Program-made: the position numbers and the translations under genes
Part shown: piece by piece, positions 11,901-20,996 of the stretch
How the letters are laid out: every line of letters starts with the position of its first letter
Position numbering within the stretch: position 1 is the stretch's first letter
The notes under the pieces: model-generated
The model's database searches: none
Seen by the model: only the letters and a program-made list of their open reading frames with translations
What the model was told of the DNA's origin: nothing
DNA from: Clarkia xantiana subsp. parviflora
Taxonomy: Eukaryota > Streptophyta > Magnoliopsida > Myrtales > Onagraceae
Direction of reading: 5' to 3'
Length of the DNA: 64,000 bases
NCBI GenBank assembly: GCA_036873135.1
Contig: JAPTYO010000010.1
Coordinates: 12,124,134-12,188,133 of the forward strand

Positions 11901-13837
11901 CTGGTTGAGACAGAAATTGCTTTTGAGTTTGTAAAAGAGCCATGAGATGATCTGAATCCCAGAACGCCACAAAAAGCAGAAGGTACTCTCACATCACCAA
12001 CAGTATCAACACCTGCACCATACAGAAGATATAGATAATATGACCTTTCTAAGAAGCTATCCGTTTCTAAGAAAAAACAAGTACTAGGAAATAATACTTC
12101 CCGCACTATAGTTACCATAAGAAATGCCCGACCCAAAGGGTTATCCGTTATCTAAGTTTTAAACCTCACACTACACCGTTTGAGTCCACTTTCTTCTCTC
12201 TTCCCCATTTTTTTAGTTATCTACTGTCCATTTCTTGAACTATTATAAAGCCCAGAAGAGATGACCATTTCACTTCACGAATAAAACAATGCCTGCTCCC
12301 GTCTATGTATAGGCTGCAGCAAAAATTATCCTCCTAACCTATTCAGTTCTATTATAACTTCTATATATATATCCTAATCATAAGTATATCTAAAGTACCA
12401 ATAATTAATGCAGAGTTTACTCTCATTGCCATGTCGGAATACAATAATCACGTTACCATAAAATTGAGCTAAAACACACACAATACTACAATCAAGACAT
12501 AATAAATGTTAAGTACGATGCCCTCATAATCTGCATTTTTATATCAAATAGGATCATAAGCTGAGATTAGTATAAACCAGCTTCTTGGAGAAGTGTTTGT
12601 TGTATTTACGAAAGGCCAACTTAAACAGTCCACAAAATTGAAATATCATATGAGCTCACACAACACGCAAAGGAAAAAAAAACATATGAGCTCACCCAAA
12701 GAGAAATCAACAAACCCAGCAGCTACAGCCACAGCAGCTCCACTGGATGATCCACCCGGTACCCGTGCTTGAGCTGCAGGATTTATGGGTGTTCCATAAT
12801 GCTTATTTTCTCCATTGATACTGCAAAATATCCACAAATAAAAGGAATCAATTTTCCTTGAAAAAATAGGATTAAGAACCTAAAAACAGTCTCAACTATA
12901 GATCATGTTACTAATCGATGTCCCAGAATTTAAATGTTGATATTCGGTGTCTCATCTATCAGATTGATTGATTTCCACTTTTCCCCTTAAAATCGAGCGA
13001 TAAAAAACACGTTTTTTAGTATCAAATAAGCCTAAACCACGAGCAACAAATCTGATTCTTCGAAAAAGTGGAAAATAACATATCTTTGTTGCTTAAAATG
13101 CCAATTTTAACGCCAAATTCGGTTGAAAAAAGTGGAAAACAACAAATCTGATACTTATGAAACTGAATATCAACATTTTAAACTTGGGATAATGATTAGC
13201 AACATAGCCTATAATTGAGACTGTTTTTAGGTTTTTAACCCTAAAAAATAATGGAAGTTAGGAGGAGAGTATATCTTGGTACTGCCATTAAATTCCAGCT
13301 ATAGGATCCAAGCATATAGACTACAGGAATATCTCTAAAAATGCAGCTATGGTAGAAATGAAACTACTAACCTACAGGCCATTTCATCCACAACAGTTTT
13401 CCCAGTGCAGGTGGCACCACCTTCAACAAGAGCTAATACAACAGGAGAAGTTTGAGAAGCTTCTATATGTGTCCGCAGCCAATCTGGATGACCAAAACCA
13501 GCCACGTATCCTTCCACATCAAATCTGTAAGCAGGAGTAATCGACCAACATCATCAATTGTGTATTACAATGGAATTCTAACCTGAGTTACAGAGAGCAG
13601 CGTATAAGACAGATTGTAAAGATGAAAAAAATACACGTCGGAGATGGCGAAGGTGAGGCCAGTGAGCGGGTGGGGAGCCTTGGGAGGCGGCGGCTGCGGC
13701 GGCGGGAGAAGCTGAAGCCTCTGCACGAAGGCGCCAAAGTCTTCTCTGATGGTTTTCGTAAGCTTTTTGGTCATCAATAGGATCCCGGCGATCCCTAGAC
13801 CCAGAAGCACCCACAGATTGGCAGAGGAAGACGCCAT
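8941..13837 (-). CDS. TOC64-like: TOC64/OEP64-like chaperone-docking import receptor (amidase-like + TPR)
   Basis: Thirteen exons: 13635-13837, 13372-13524, 12696-12820, 11887-12012, 11626-11808, 11413-11557, 10993-11161, 10369-10503, 10021-10221, 9804-9931, 9672-9723, 9377-9446, 8941-9095. All junctions keep phase, giving about 614 residues (Arabidopsis TOC64-III is about 589). Residues 5-22 form a hydrophobic anchor followed by KK; then an amidase-like domain (about 60-450) and TPR repeats (from about 481, GNQAFKEQLWQKAIG, YYSNRAAAYLELG). TOC64 proteins sit in an organelle outer envelope and dock Hsp90/Hsp70-bound preproteins through the TPRs. The amidase signature DTGGS is DTVGD here: D167 replaces the nucleophilic serine, while K110 and the GGSSSG serines remain, so the domain should be inactive, as in plant TOC64. 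Intron 2 contains a MITE. The last exon after DF is poorly conserved and ends in a MITE (see findings). The best match is the chloroplast TOC64-III type. Confidence 0.92.
12869..13241. mobile_element. MULE-type MITE in intron 2 of the TOC64-like gene
   Basis: Ends are GGATTAAGAACCTAAAAACA and GTTTTTAGGTTTTTAACCC, a long inverted repeat. Flanking 9-mers GAAAAAATA and TAAAAAATA match at 8 of 9 positions, consistent with a Mutator-type target duplication. The arms carry the phrases 'caacattt' and 'gtggaaaa'. It is the same subfamily as the element at 31343-31711. It is non-coding and lies fully inside the intron. Confidence 0.8.
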
Positions 13838-14152
13838 GGATGAACGCTAGCAGGTCTCAGACGTGATGATTATTACGAAATCCCAAATACGAATAAGACA
13901 ATTTAGAAGGGAAACGAACCCACGAGAAACGCAGAGTTCAAGACCGAGGATTTGGAGCTTCGAGGAGTGAAGTAGAAGAAACTTGATGATGGGTTGGATT
14001 ATCGGGGAAGAAGATGATGTAGCATATGGTTTATCGACTAGGGGTGAAACAAAATCAGGAATTTATCACCTCTCCCTAATGTTTGGAAAATCAGAAATTT
14101 CCCCTATAAAGTTTGGTTTTTTTTGTTGGATACTCTATATATATTCCAGACC
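13838..14152. promoter_or_regulatory. Divergent intergenic region between TOC64-like gene and zinc-finger gene fragment
   Basis: About 315 bases separate the TOC64-like start codon (minus strand) from a duplicated copy of the zinc-finger gene's promoter-proximal DNA (plus strand). The TOC64-like promoter must lie here. No confident TATA box is seen on the minus strand; a TATATATATT at about 14130 is on the side of the duplicated fragment. Confidence 0.4.
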
Positions 14153-14640
14153 AAAACCCTATCACTCGGTTCAGTTAAACTCGTAAACCCCAACTTCCTG
14201 CTCTTTCTTCTTCCTACGATCAGTCATTGTCGAATATCCATGGCCGCTTGTTGAAAAATTTCAGCTTTGAACTTCGCTGCGCTCTGACAGAAACCTCCTC
14301 ACAAAATCCTTCGTTTCTCAGCCTCTCCAGTTCCGCTGTCGTGTTCATTCGTTGCGGTCGAGACTCTGAGCTCCCAAGCCACAGAATAACCACAGCAGCC
14401 GCTCCTCCGCCACCTGTGGCCGTAATGGGTGATGGCTCCGCCGGGTGACGGTGACGTGAAAGCTGGTCAATTTTACGACAGTATGAATCTACGACCTTTT
14501 CAAGTAAGGAAATCCTGTCAACTGTTTCGGATCAATCTAATTTTTGCATTTTCGGGAAGCATGAGCCATGTTGATTCTAATTGGAGGAATGAGAAACAAT
14601 GATGAACTTAAATCGGAATGTTCGGTTAGGTTTGCAGCTC
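14153..14640 (+). pseudogene. Truncated duplicate of the 5' end of the OZ-type zinc-finger gene
   Basis: This stretch matches about 27505-28150, the promoter-proximal DNA, leader, exon 1 and start of intron 1 of the zinc-finger gene. Shared phrases include 'aaaccctatcactcg' (14153 / 27506), 'aatatccatggccgc', 'cattttcgggaagcatgagc' and 'gatgaacttaaatc'. The exon copy has internal deletions: 'atgaatct' runs directly into 'acgaccttttcaag', dropping about 48 bases. The frame from 14227 ends after 73 codons, so it is not a working copy. The exon 1 donor (CAA|GTAAGG near 14505) survives. It is orientated towards the PPR gene that starts about 260 bases further on, and might supply that gene's promoter or leader. 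Confidence 0.8.
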
Positions 14641-14901
14641 GTGCTCGATGCTACATTTAGTAAACAGTAAACACTTCTATTAAATATGAATCCTCATATG
14701 TTTAGTAAACGGTTTCTGCATTTTTCAACTCATCGTTCATTTGAATTTTAGATTTTTTTTGCAAAAAGTGTGTCTTTCAGAAGTGTAAAGAAGATTGTGA
14801 TGTAGCAGCTGGTTGGTGCTCTATTGAACTAAGCTATTGCTACCAAAATCAGAACCATGGAATTATTTATATAGGTTTATCTGCATTTTTGCAACTGGGG
14901 C

Positions 14902-17610
14902 ATGAATTTTTGTTTCTTTTTGGCCAGAGATTTGCAGCGGCGAACTCTGTACACTACAAACTACATAGCCAAAGGCCATGACTTTACCTCATCTACGATC
15001 CACCGAGTTTTTTTCCTTCGCTGTGGCACTAGCATGCTCCGTCACTTCTCCGGCCTTACTCCGGAGCAACGTCTACCACTACTAAGACCTTTCAATCGCA
15101 CAATAAGAGCATTATTCTCCTCCTCGACTGTTGGTGTTCCGGTATTCTTATCTCCACACTTGGAGCAATGCAATTCGGTCACCCAAGCCAAGCTGCTGCA
15201 TCAGCAGATCCTAGTCCAGGGCCTGACCCACATGTCCCTTCCAGTCGTTCGTGTGTACATCAACGTAGGTGCACCAATCCATGGCCGCTCGCTCTTGGAG
15301 CGTATTGCTCCATGCTCATATTCTGTGTTCGGTTGGAACATGTTGATAAGGAGGAGCGTACAGTTTGGTTTCCACGAAGAGGTTCTGGATCATTTCCGGA
15401 GTATGATGAGACTTGGGTGGCGACCTGACCACTACACTTACCCTTTTGTGCTCAAGGCGTGTGGAGAAATCCCCTCGTTCCGTCGTGGAGCTTCAGTTCA
15501 CGGTGTTCTTTATGTGAACGGGTTTGAGTGGAATGTATTTGTATGCAATGCGGTTGTGGCTATGTATGGGAGGTGTGGGGAGCTTAGTGATGCACGCAAG
15601 GCGTTTGATGAAATTACGAACAGAGAAATGGCTGATTTGGTTTCATGGAATTCGATCGTGGCAGCTTATGTTCATGCCGGTGATGCTAGGACAGCAGTTA
15701 AGTTGTTTGCTCAGATGATCGATGATGCCTCCATTAGCCCAGATGTGATCAGCCTTGTCAATGTCCTTCCTGCTTGTGCCACTATGGGTGCGTCTTTACG
15801 AGGAAGAGAGCTACACGGTTTTGCAATTCGGAGAGGGTTTTTCGAAGATGTTTTTGTGGGGAACGCTGTGTTGGACATGTACGCTAAATGCGGAATGTTA
15901 GATGAAGCAAGATTAGTTTTTGACAAAATGCAATTCAAAGACGTTGTCTCTTGGAACGCGATGGTTACAGGGTATTCGCAGGTCGGGAGATTCGAAAACG
16001 CACTTGGTTTGTTTGAAAAAATGGAGGAACAAAAGATCGAGCTGAATGTTGTTACGTGGAGTGCGGTGATTTCAGGGTATGCTCAGAGAGGACTTGGTTG
16101 TGAAGCTTTGGATGTTTTTCGCAGAATGATTCTCTCGGGATCACATCCCAATGTTGTTACCTTAGTTTCACTTCTTTCGGGTTGTGCATCAGCAGAAGCC
16201 TTGCTCCACGGGAAGGCGACTCATTGTTATGCAATCAAGCAAGTCCTGAGTCAATGTAGCACCGACCTCGGGGATGATCTAATGGTTATCAACGCTATAA
16301 TCGACATGTATGGAAAATGCAAAAGCGTTATGGCGGCACGCTCGGTTTTCGACTCAATAGCTCCGGAACTCAGAAATGTGGTGACGTGGACTGCCATGAT
16401 TGGAGGATATGCACAGCACGGAGATGCTAACGACGCCCTAAAGCTGTTCGCTCAAATGTTTCAGCAGACTGAGTTTATTAACCCAAACGCATTTACACTA
16501 TCTTGTGCGTTGATGGCGTGTTCCCGTTTGGGCGCTTTGAGGTCCGGCAAGGAAATCCATGCTTACATACTAAGAAATCAATACGGGGTTTTGCCGACTC
16601 ATATAAACAATTGTCTAATCGACATGTACTCCAAATCAGCTCATATCGACGCTGCTAGAGCCGTGTTCGACTACATGCACGAGAAAAACGACGTTTCATG
16701 GACATCCTTAATGACAGGTTACGGAATGCACGGGCGTGGCGAGGAAGCTATCGGGATTTTCAACGAGATGAGGAAAAACGGTTTGGCTCTCGATGGCGTC
16801 ACCTTTGTGGTTTTACTTTATGCTTGTAGTCATTCCGGAATGGTCGATCAAGGGAGCGAATATTTCAACGCAATGAAGAATTTCAGGGTTGAGCCCGGGA
16901 TTGAACATTACGCGTGTATGGTCGATCTCTTGGGTCGTGCGGGTCGGTTAGGTGAAGCGATGAAACTAATCAAGAACATGCCGATGAACCCTACACCGAT
17001 AGTATGGTTTTCGCTTCTTAGCGCTTGTAGGCTTCATGGAAACGTCGAGTTTGGTGAATTCGCTGCGAATAAGTTGATGGAATTGGAGTCAGGAAACGAC
17101 GGGTCGTATACTCTGCTTTCGAACATCTACGCTAATGCGAAGCAATGGAAAGACGTGGCTCGGGTTCGATCGTTGATGAAATCCACCGGTATTAGGAAGA
17201 GGCCCGGTGCTAGTTGGGTGCAAGGAAATAAGGGTACGGCTACTTTCTTCGTAGGTGACAGGACTCATCCACAATCCCGGGAAATATTCGATCTTTTAGC
17301 AGATTTGATGCATCGGATCAAAGCCATGGGTTATGTTCCGAATACAAGTTACGCACTTCACGATGTGGATGATGAGGAGAAAGGCGATCTTTTATTTGAA
17401 CACAGCGAAAAGATCGCTCTTGCTTATGCCATTTTGAATTCTACTCCTGGGGCAACCATCCGAATCACCAAGAACTTGCGGGTTTGCGGTGATTGCCATA
17501 GTGCTATTACGTACATATCGATGCTAGTAGATCATGAAATCATATTGAGAGATTCGAGCCGGTTCCACCATTTCAAGAAAGGAACTTGCTCCTGCCGAGG
17601 CTATTGGTGA
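14902..17610 (+). CDS. Pentatricopeptide repeat protein, PLS class with E/E+ and DYW domains
   Basis: A single uninterrupted frame of 902 codons, as usual for PLS-type PPR genes. About 15 PPR-like repeats run from about residue 90 to 760 (for example DLVSWNSIVAAYVHAGDART, DVVSWNAMVTGYSQVGRFEN, NVVTWTAMIGGYAQHGDAND). The C-terminus is a DYW cytidine-deaminase-like domain with H834-S-E836, C862-G-D-C865 and the second metal site around H889/H890, C896 and C898, ending GYW in place of DYW. Such proteins bind specific organelle transcripts and edit C to U. Sequence and motif order match Arabidopsis At5g16860 (about 850 residues, also ending GYW) from memory. The ATG at 15034 (M45, MLRHFSGLTPEQ) is a plausible alternative start; either N-terminus could be an organelle transit peptide. 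The 3' end has been tandemly copied downstream. Confidence 0.93.
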   Translation: MNFCFFLARDLQRRTLYTTNYIAKGHDFTSSTIHRVFFLRCGTSMLRHFSGLTPEQRLPLLRPFNRTIRALFSSSTVGVPVFLSPHLEQCNSVTQAKLLHQQILVQGLTHMSLPVVRVYINVGAPIHGRSLLERIAPCSYSVFGWNMLIRRSVQFGFHEEVLDHFRSMMRLGWRPDHYTYPFVLKACGEIPSFRRGASVHGVLYVNGFEWNVFVCNAVVAMYGRCGELSDARKAFDEITNREMADLVSWNSIVAAYVHAGDARTAVKLFAQMIDDASISPDVISLVNVLPACATMGASLRGRELHGFAIRRGFFEDVFVGNAVLDMYAKCGMLDEARLVFDKMQFKDVVSWNAMVTGYSQVGRFENALGLFEKMEEQKIELNVVTWSAVISGYAQRGLGCEALDVFRRMILSGSHPNVVTLVSLLSGCASAEALLHGKATHCYAIKQVLSQCSTDLGDDLMVINAIIDMYGKCKSVMAARSVFDSIAPELRNVVTWTAMIGGYAQHGDANDALKLFAQMFQQTEFINPNAFTLSCALMACSRLGALRSGKEIHAYILRNQYGVLPTHINNCLIDMYSKSAHIDAARAVFDYMHEKNDVSWTSLMTGYGMHGRGEEAIGIFNEMRKNGLALDGVTFVVLLYACSHSGMVDQGSEYFNAMKNFRVEPGIEHYACMVDLLGRAGRLGEAMKLIKNMPMNPTPIVWFSLLSACRLHGNVEFGEFAANKLMELESGNDGSYTLLSNIYANAKQWKDVARVRSLMKSTGIRKRPGASWVQGNKGTATFFVGDRTHPQSREIFDLLADLMHRIKAMGYVPNTSYALHDVDDEEKGDLLFEHSEKIALAYAILNSTPGATIRITKNLRVCGDCHSAITYISMLVDHEIILRDSSRFHHFKKGTCSCRGYW

Positions 17611-18515
17611 TTTTTCTTTTGTTTCGGTTCGATTACTGCAAAGAATCGATTTTTTCTCAGAAGAGGCTCCTGCTACTTTACTTGGCTGCCAAGCAAGCAT
17701 ACAACACGAGCTATCGGGAAATGAAGGTAATCAATATATTGAGAGATTCGAGTCGGTTCCGCCATTTCAAGAAAGGAACTTGCTCCAGCCGAGGCTATTG
17801 GTGATTTTTCTTTTGTATCGATTCGATTACTGCAAAGAATCATTTTTTTCCCAGAAGAGACTCCTGCTACTTTGCTTGGCTGCCAAGCAAGCATACGACA
17901 CGCTATCAGTAATTGAAGGTAATCAATATATTGAGAGATTCGAGTCGGTTCCGCCATTTCAAGAAAGGAACTTGCTCCTGCCGAGGCTATTGGTGATTTT
18001 TCTTTTGTATCGATTCGATTACTGCAAACAATCATTTTTTTCCCAGAAGAGACTCCTGCTACTTTGCTTGGCTGCCAAGCAAGCATACGACACGCTATCA
18101 GTAATTGAAGGTAATCAATATATTGAGAGATTCGAGTCGGTTCCGCCATTTCAAGAAAGGAACTTGCTCCTGCCTAGGCTATTGGTGATTTTTCTTTTGT
18201 ATCGATTCGATTACTGCAAATAATCGATTTTTTTCCCAGATGAGGCTCCTGCTACTTTACTTGGCTGCCAAGCAAGCATACGACACGCTATCGGGAAGTG
18301 AAGGTAATCAATATATTAAGAGATTCGAGTCGGTTCCACCATTTCAAGAACGGAACTTGCTCCTGCCGAAGCTATTGGTGATTTTTCTTTTATATCGATT
18401 CGACTACTGCAAAGAATCGTTTTTTTTCCCCAGAAGAGGCTTTAGCTACTTACTTGGCTGCCAAGCAAGCATACAGCACTAGCTATCGGGAAGTGAAGTG
18501 GCTGGAAACTACAAG
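17548..18515 (+). repeat. Tandem array, 192-bp unit copied from the PPR gene 3' end (about 5 copies)
   Basis: Copies begin with GAGAGATTCGAG at about 17548, 17741, 17933, 18125 and 18318, so the period is 192-193 bases. The first copy spans the last codons and 3' flank of the PPR gene. Each later copy repeats the sequence for the C-terminal DSSRF..HFKKGTCS..RGYW and its TGA stop, then about 120 bases of flank with the hairpin-prone GCTTGGCTGCCAAGC. The 192-base period is a multiple of three, so long open frames run through the array on both strands (147 codons at 17780-18223, 158 codons at 17673-18149); these are by-products of the repeat. The last copy decays near 18515. Confidence 0.93.
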
Positions 18516-18991
18516 GTAATCGATATATTAACGCCTTATCGGGTTGTTTCTGTTATGTCCATCTAATCACTAGCTCAATGGTTGATTCTTAGAAACCCGA
18601 GATGGAGTCTATTGACGGATAATTTGTAAGAGATTGGTGTTTTACCGGACGATACGACTGTAGAGGTGGTTCTTCTGCTAAGATTGCAGGAATTTTACTT
18701 GTTTCTTCTTGTTTCCCAGGTTGATCAATGAAGCAACGCGGGTTTGACAAAGCGTCGGAGTTCGGTTGCCGAGCTTTTGGTTATAACTTAGCTAATGTAG
18801 AACAGTTGGAAAAACAATAGCAGAGAGTTGAATGGGTGGGTGAGAAGACACTGCTAAGGAGATCTTCATCACCAGAGTGGCTGATAGTGCAGGCACAATG
18901 AAGATGCATATAGATAGAATTTACTTAAAGTTTGTGAAAAGATGTAAAATGTGGGGCTTCTGTTCAATTGTTTGTTTTTTTGTTTGGCTCA
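18516..18991. other. Unannotated spacer between the PPR tail array and a hAT-type MITE
   Basis: About 480 bases with no recognisable gene or repeat. The plus-strand frame starting at 18877 runs into the MITE and is not considered a gene. Confidence 0.5.
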
Positions 18992-19098
18992 TAGGAATGG
19001 CAACGGGTCACACGGTCCCGCCGACCCGCGGATCACGAGGCGGGGCCCGGGGCGGGTCCACCTCTAGGGGCGCGGGCCCGCAGACCCGCCCGGAAGTT

Positions 19099-19152
<54 letters not shown>

Positions 19153-19402
19153 TAATATGATGTAACATTTACTAAACAATATGGTTAATATAATACATAT
19201 ATAAATAACTTGGGCTAAATTATAAATAGATGTATATTTAGATTATTAGGATTTGTTAATTTGGATTTGGTGTTTTGATTTAAATTTGTATTTTGTGATG
19301 TGTTTGGTGTTTGTATTTGATTTGTGTTAGATTTATAGTTTGAATTTGTATATAATGTAATATTTTAACAAAAAAATTGTATTTAATATTGAGAAGTGAA
19401 AG

Positions 19403-19441
<39 letters not shown>

Positions 19442-19579
19442 GTTCACACAGCGGGGCGGGGGCCCGCGGAATTTTTTTCCCGCCCCGGAAGCTACACTTG
19501 TCCGGGTCAGCCAAGCTGACCCGCGGGGAAGTTCCGGGGCTGCGAAAACTCGCTCCGACTCGCCCCGTTGCCATCCCTA
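18992..19579. mobile_element. hAT-type MITE with GC-rich ends and an AT/poly-A core
   Basis: The left end reads TAGGAATGGCAACGGG and the right end CCCCGTTGCCATCCCTA, a terminal inverted repeat with TA-G termini usual for hAT elements. Flanks TTGGCTCA (18984-18991) and GTGGCTCA (19580-19587) match at 7 of 8 positions, an 8-bp target duplication. The GC-rich arms with CCCGC/GCGGG repeats enclose a (TA)n run of about 46 bases (19102-19147) and a poly-A tract of about 38 bases (19402-19439). There is no transposase frame. Confidence 0.85.
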
Positions 19580-19652
19580 GTGGCTCACAATTGTTTGCTT
19601 AGTAATTTGGTTTATGGTTTTTTTTACTTATATATTATGTTAATTATCAAAA

Positions 19653-20206
19653 TGCAAAGGGAAAAGTATGTAAAACATGTAATATGTTTGAAAAATATGG
19701 TTTTATGGACCAATATGTTTTAAAACGTACAACATGTTTTAAAACGTACAACATGTTTGAAAAAGATTGTTTTATGAACCAAAATGTTTTAAAATGTACA
19801 AGAAGCTTACAAAAGATGGTAAAATGACATATCGTCCACTTATTGTCACTAGTCTCATTAAGTGGACACGTGCAGATCACGTTTTTTAAAAATAATAATA
19901 ATTATTATTATTATTATCTAAATCCACCCATTAATAATCATTGATATGTATAAATTAATTTTTTGTTTTAATTATTATTATTATTTTCTAAAAATATGTT
20001 CCGCACGTGTCCACTTAATGAGACTATTGATAACAAGTAGACGGTATGTCATTTTAACATCTTTTGTAAGCAATGTTGTACATTTTAATGCATATTGGTC
20101 CATGAAACCATCTTTTTCAAACATGTTGTACATTTTAAAACATATTGGTCCATAAAACCATCTTTTTCATACATGTTGCATGTTTTACATACTTTCCCCA
20201 AATGCA
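19653..20206. mobile_element. Foldback MITE, about 550 bp
   Basis: The two halves are inverted copies: left TGCAAAGGGAAAAGTATGTA and right ATACTTTCCCCAAATGCA; left 'tggaccaatatgtttt' and right 'aaaacatattggtcca'; and around the centre 'attaagtggacacgtg' with 'cacgtgtccacttaat'. Within each arm a 'gtacaacatgttt' motif is repeated. The centre (19885-19990) is ATT-rich. No reading frame and no clear target duplication; the superfamily is undetermined. Confidence 0.75.
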
Positions 20207-20996
20207 AATCCAATTTTGAGTATTTTGAAAATAATAAATTGTTTTATAGTGAAGTACAAATTGTATTGATTTTTATATTAAAAAGTTATATAACTTGTAT
20301 GCTTTAGAATTAGATTTTGCTTGTTCACGTGATGCATGATAGACAGATTCACATAGTTTCTATTAAAGTACATTACGTGGATGTTACGTATTTCATTTTT
20401 ATCATTTTTTAATAATATAAAAATTAACTTAGTTTACAATTTGCTAATGTTATACGTGGATGTTACATGTTCAATTTTCATCACACTTTAATAATAGAAA
20501 AATCAACTTAGTTTGTACTTTGCTATCTTTTATATGTACTTAAATTAAAAAAAAAAAAAAAAAAAAAACTTTTATATGTGAATGTTACATATTCAATTTT
20601 TTTTATCACCTTTTAATAATAGAAAAATCAACTTAATTTGCACTTTGCTATGTTTTATACACGAAGTTAAACATTAACTTTCATCACTTTTTAATAATAG
20701 AAAAATTAATTTAATTTTTACTTTCTATATATAGTTTATAAAGATTTTTTTTTTTAAAGAAAAAAGTTCCATTTGTCTTTTGTAAAAGACTTAAAGATGA
20801 GTTTTTTGGTATTAGGAACCCAAAAAATTATACTTTAATCATATTTATAGTGTTTCATTATCTAACAATTTTTATCAGTCATCCTAATATTTTTTTTTTT
20901 TTATCAATGATTTATTTCCACATATTTTTGCCACATATTTAGCATGTTGTTTTTGGTATATAAAGACATATTTAACATATACTTGATTATATAATA

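Noticed and set aside
11612..12136. 174-codon minus-strand frame as a separate gene
   Set aside because: It is two TOC64-like exons (11626-11808, 11887-12012) read through the short intron between them.
17780..18223. 147-codon plus-strand frame and the overlapping 158-codon minus-strand frame (17673-18149)
   Set aside because: Both are by-products of the 192-base tandem repeat, whose length is a multiple of three; the true coding content is the copied end of the PPR gene in a different frame.
18877..19155. Plus-strand frame ending in a run of alternating Ile and Tyr
   Set aside because: It runs into the hAT-type MITE and its TA microsatellite; there is no domain.
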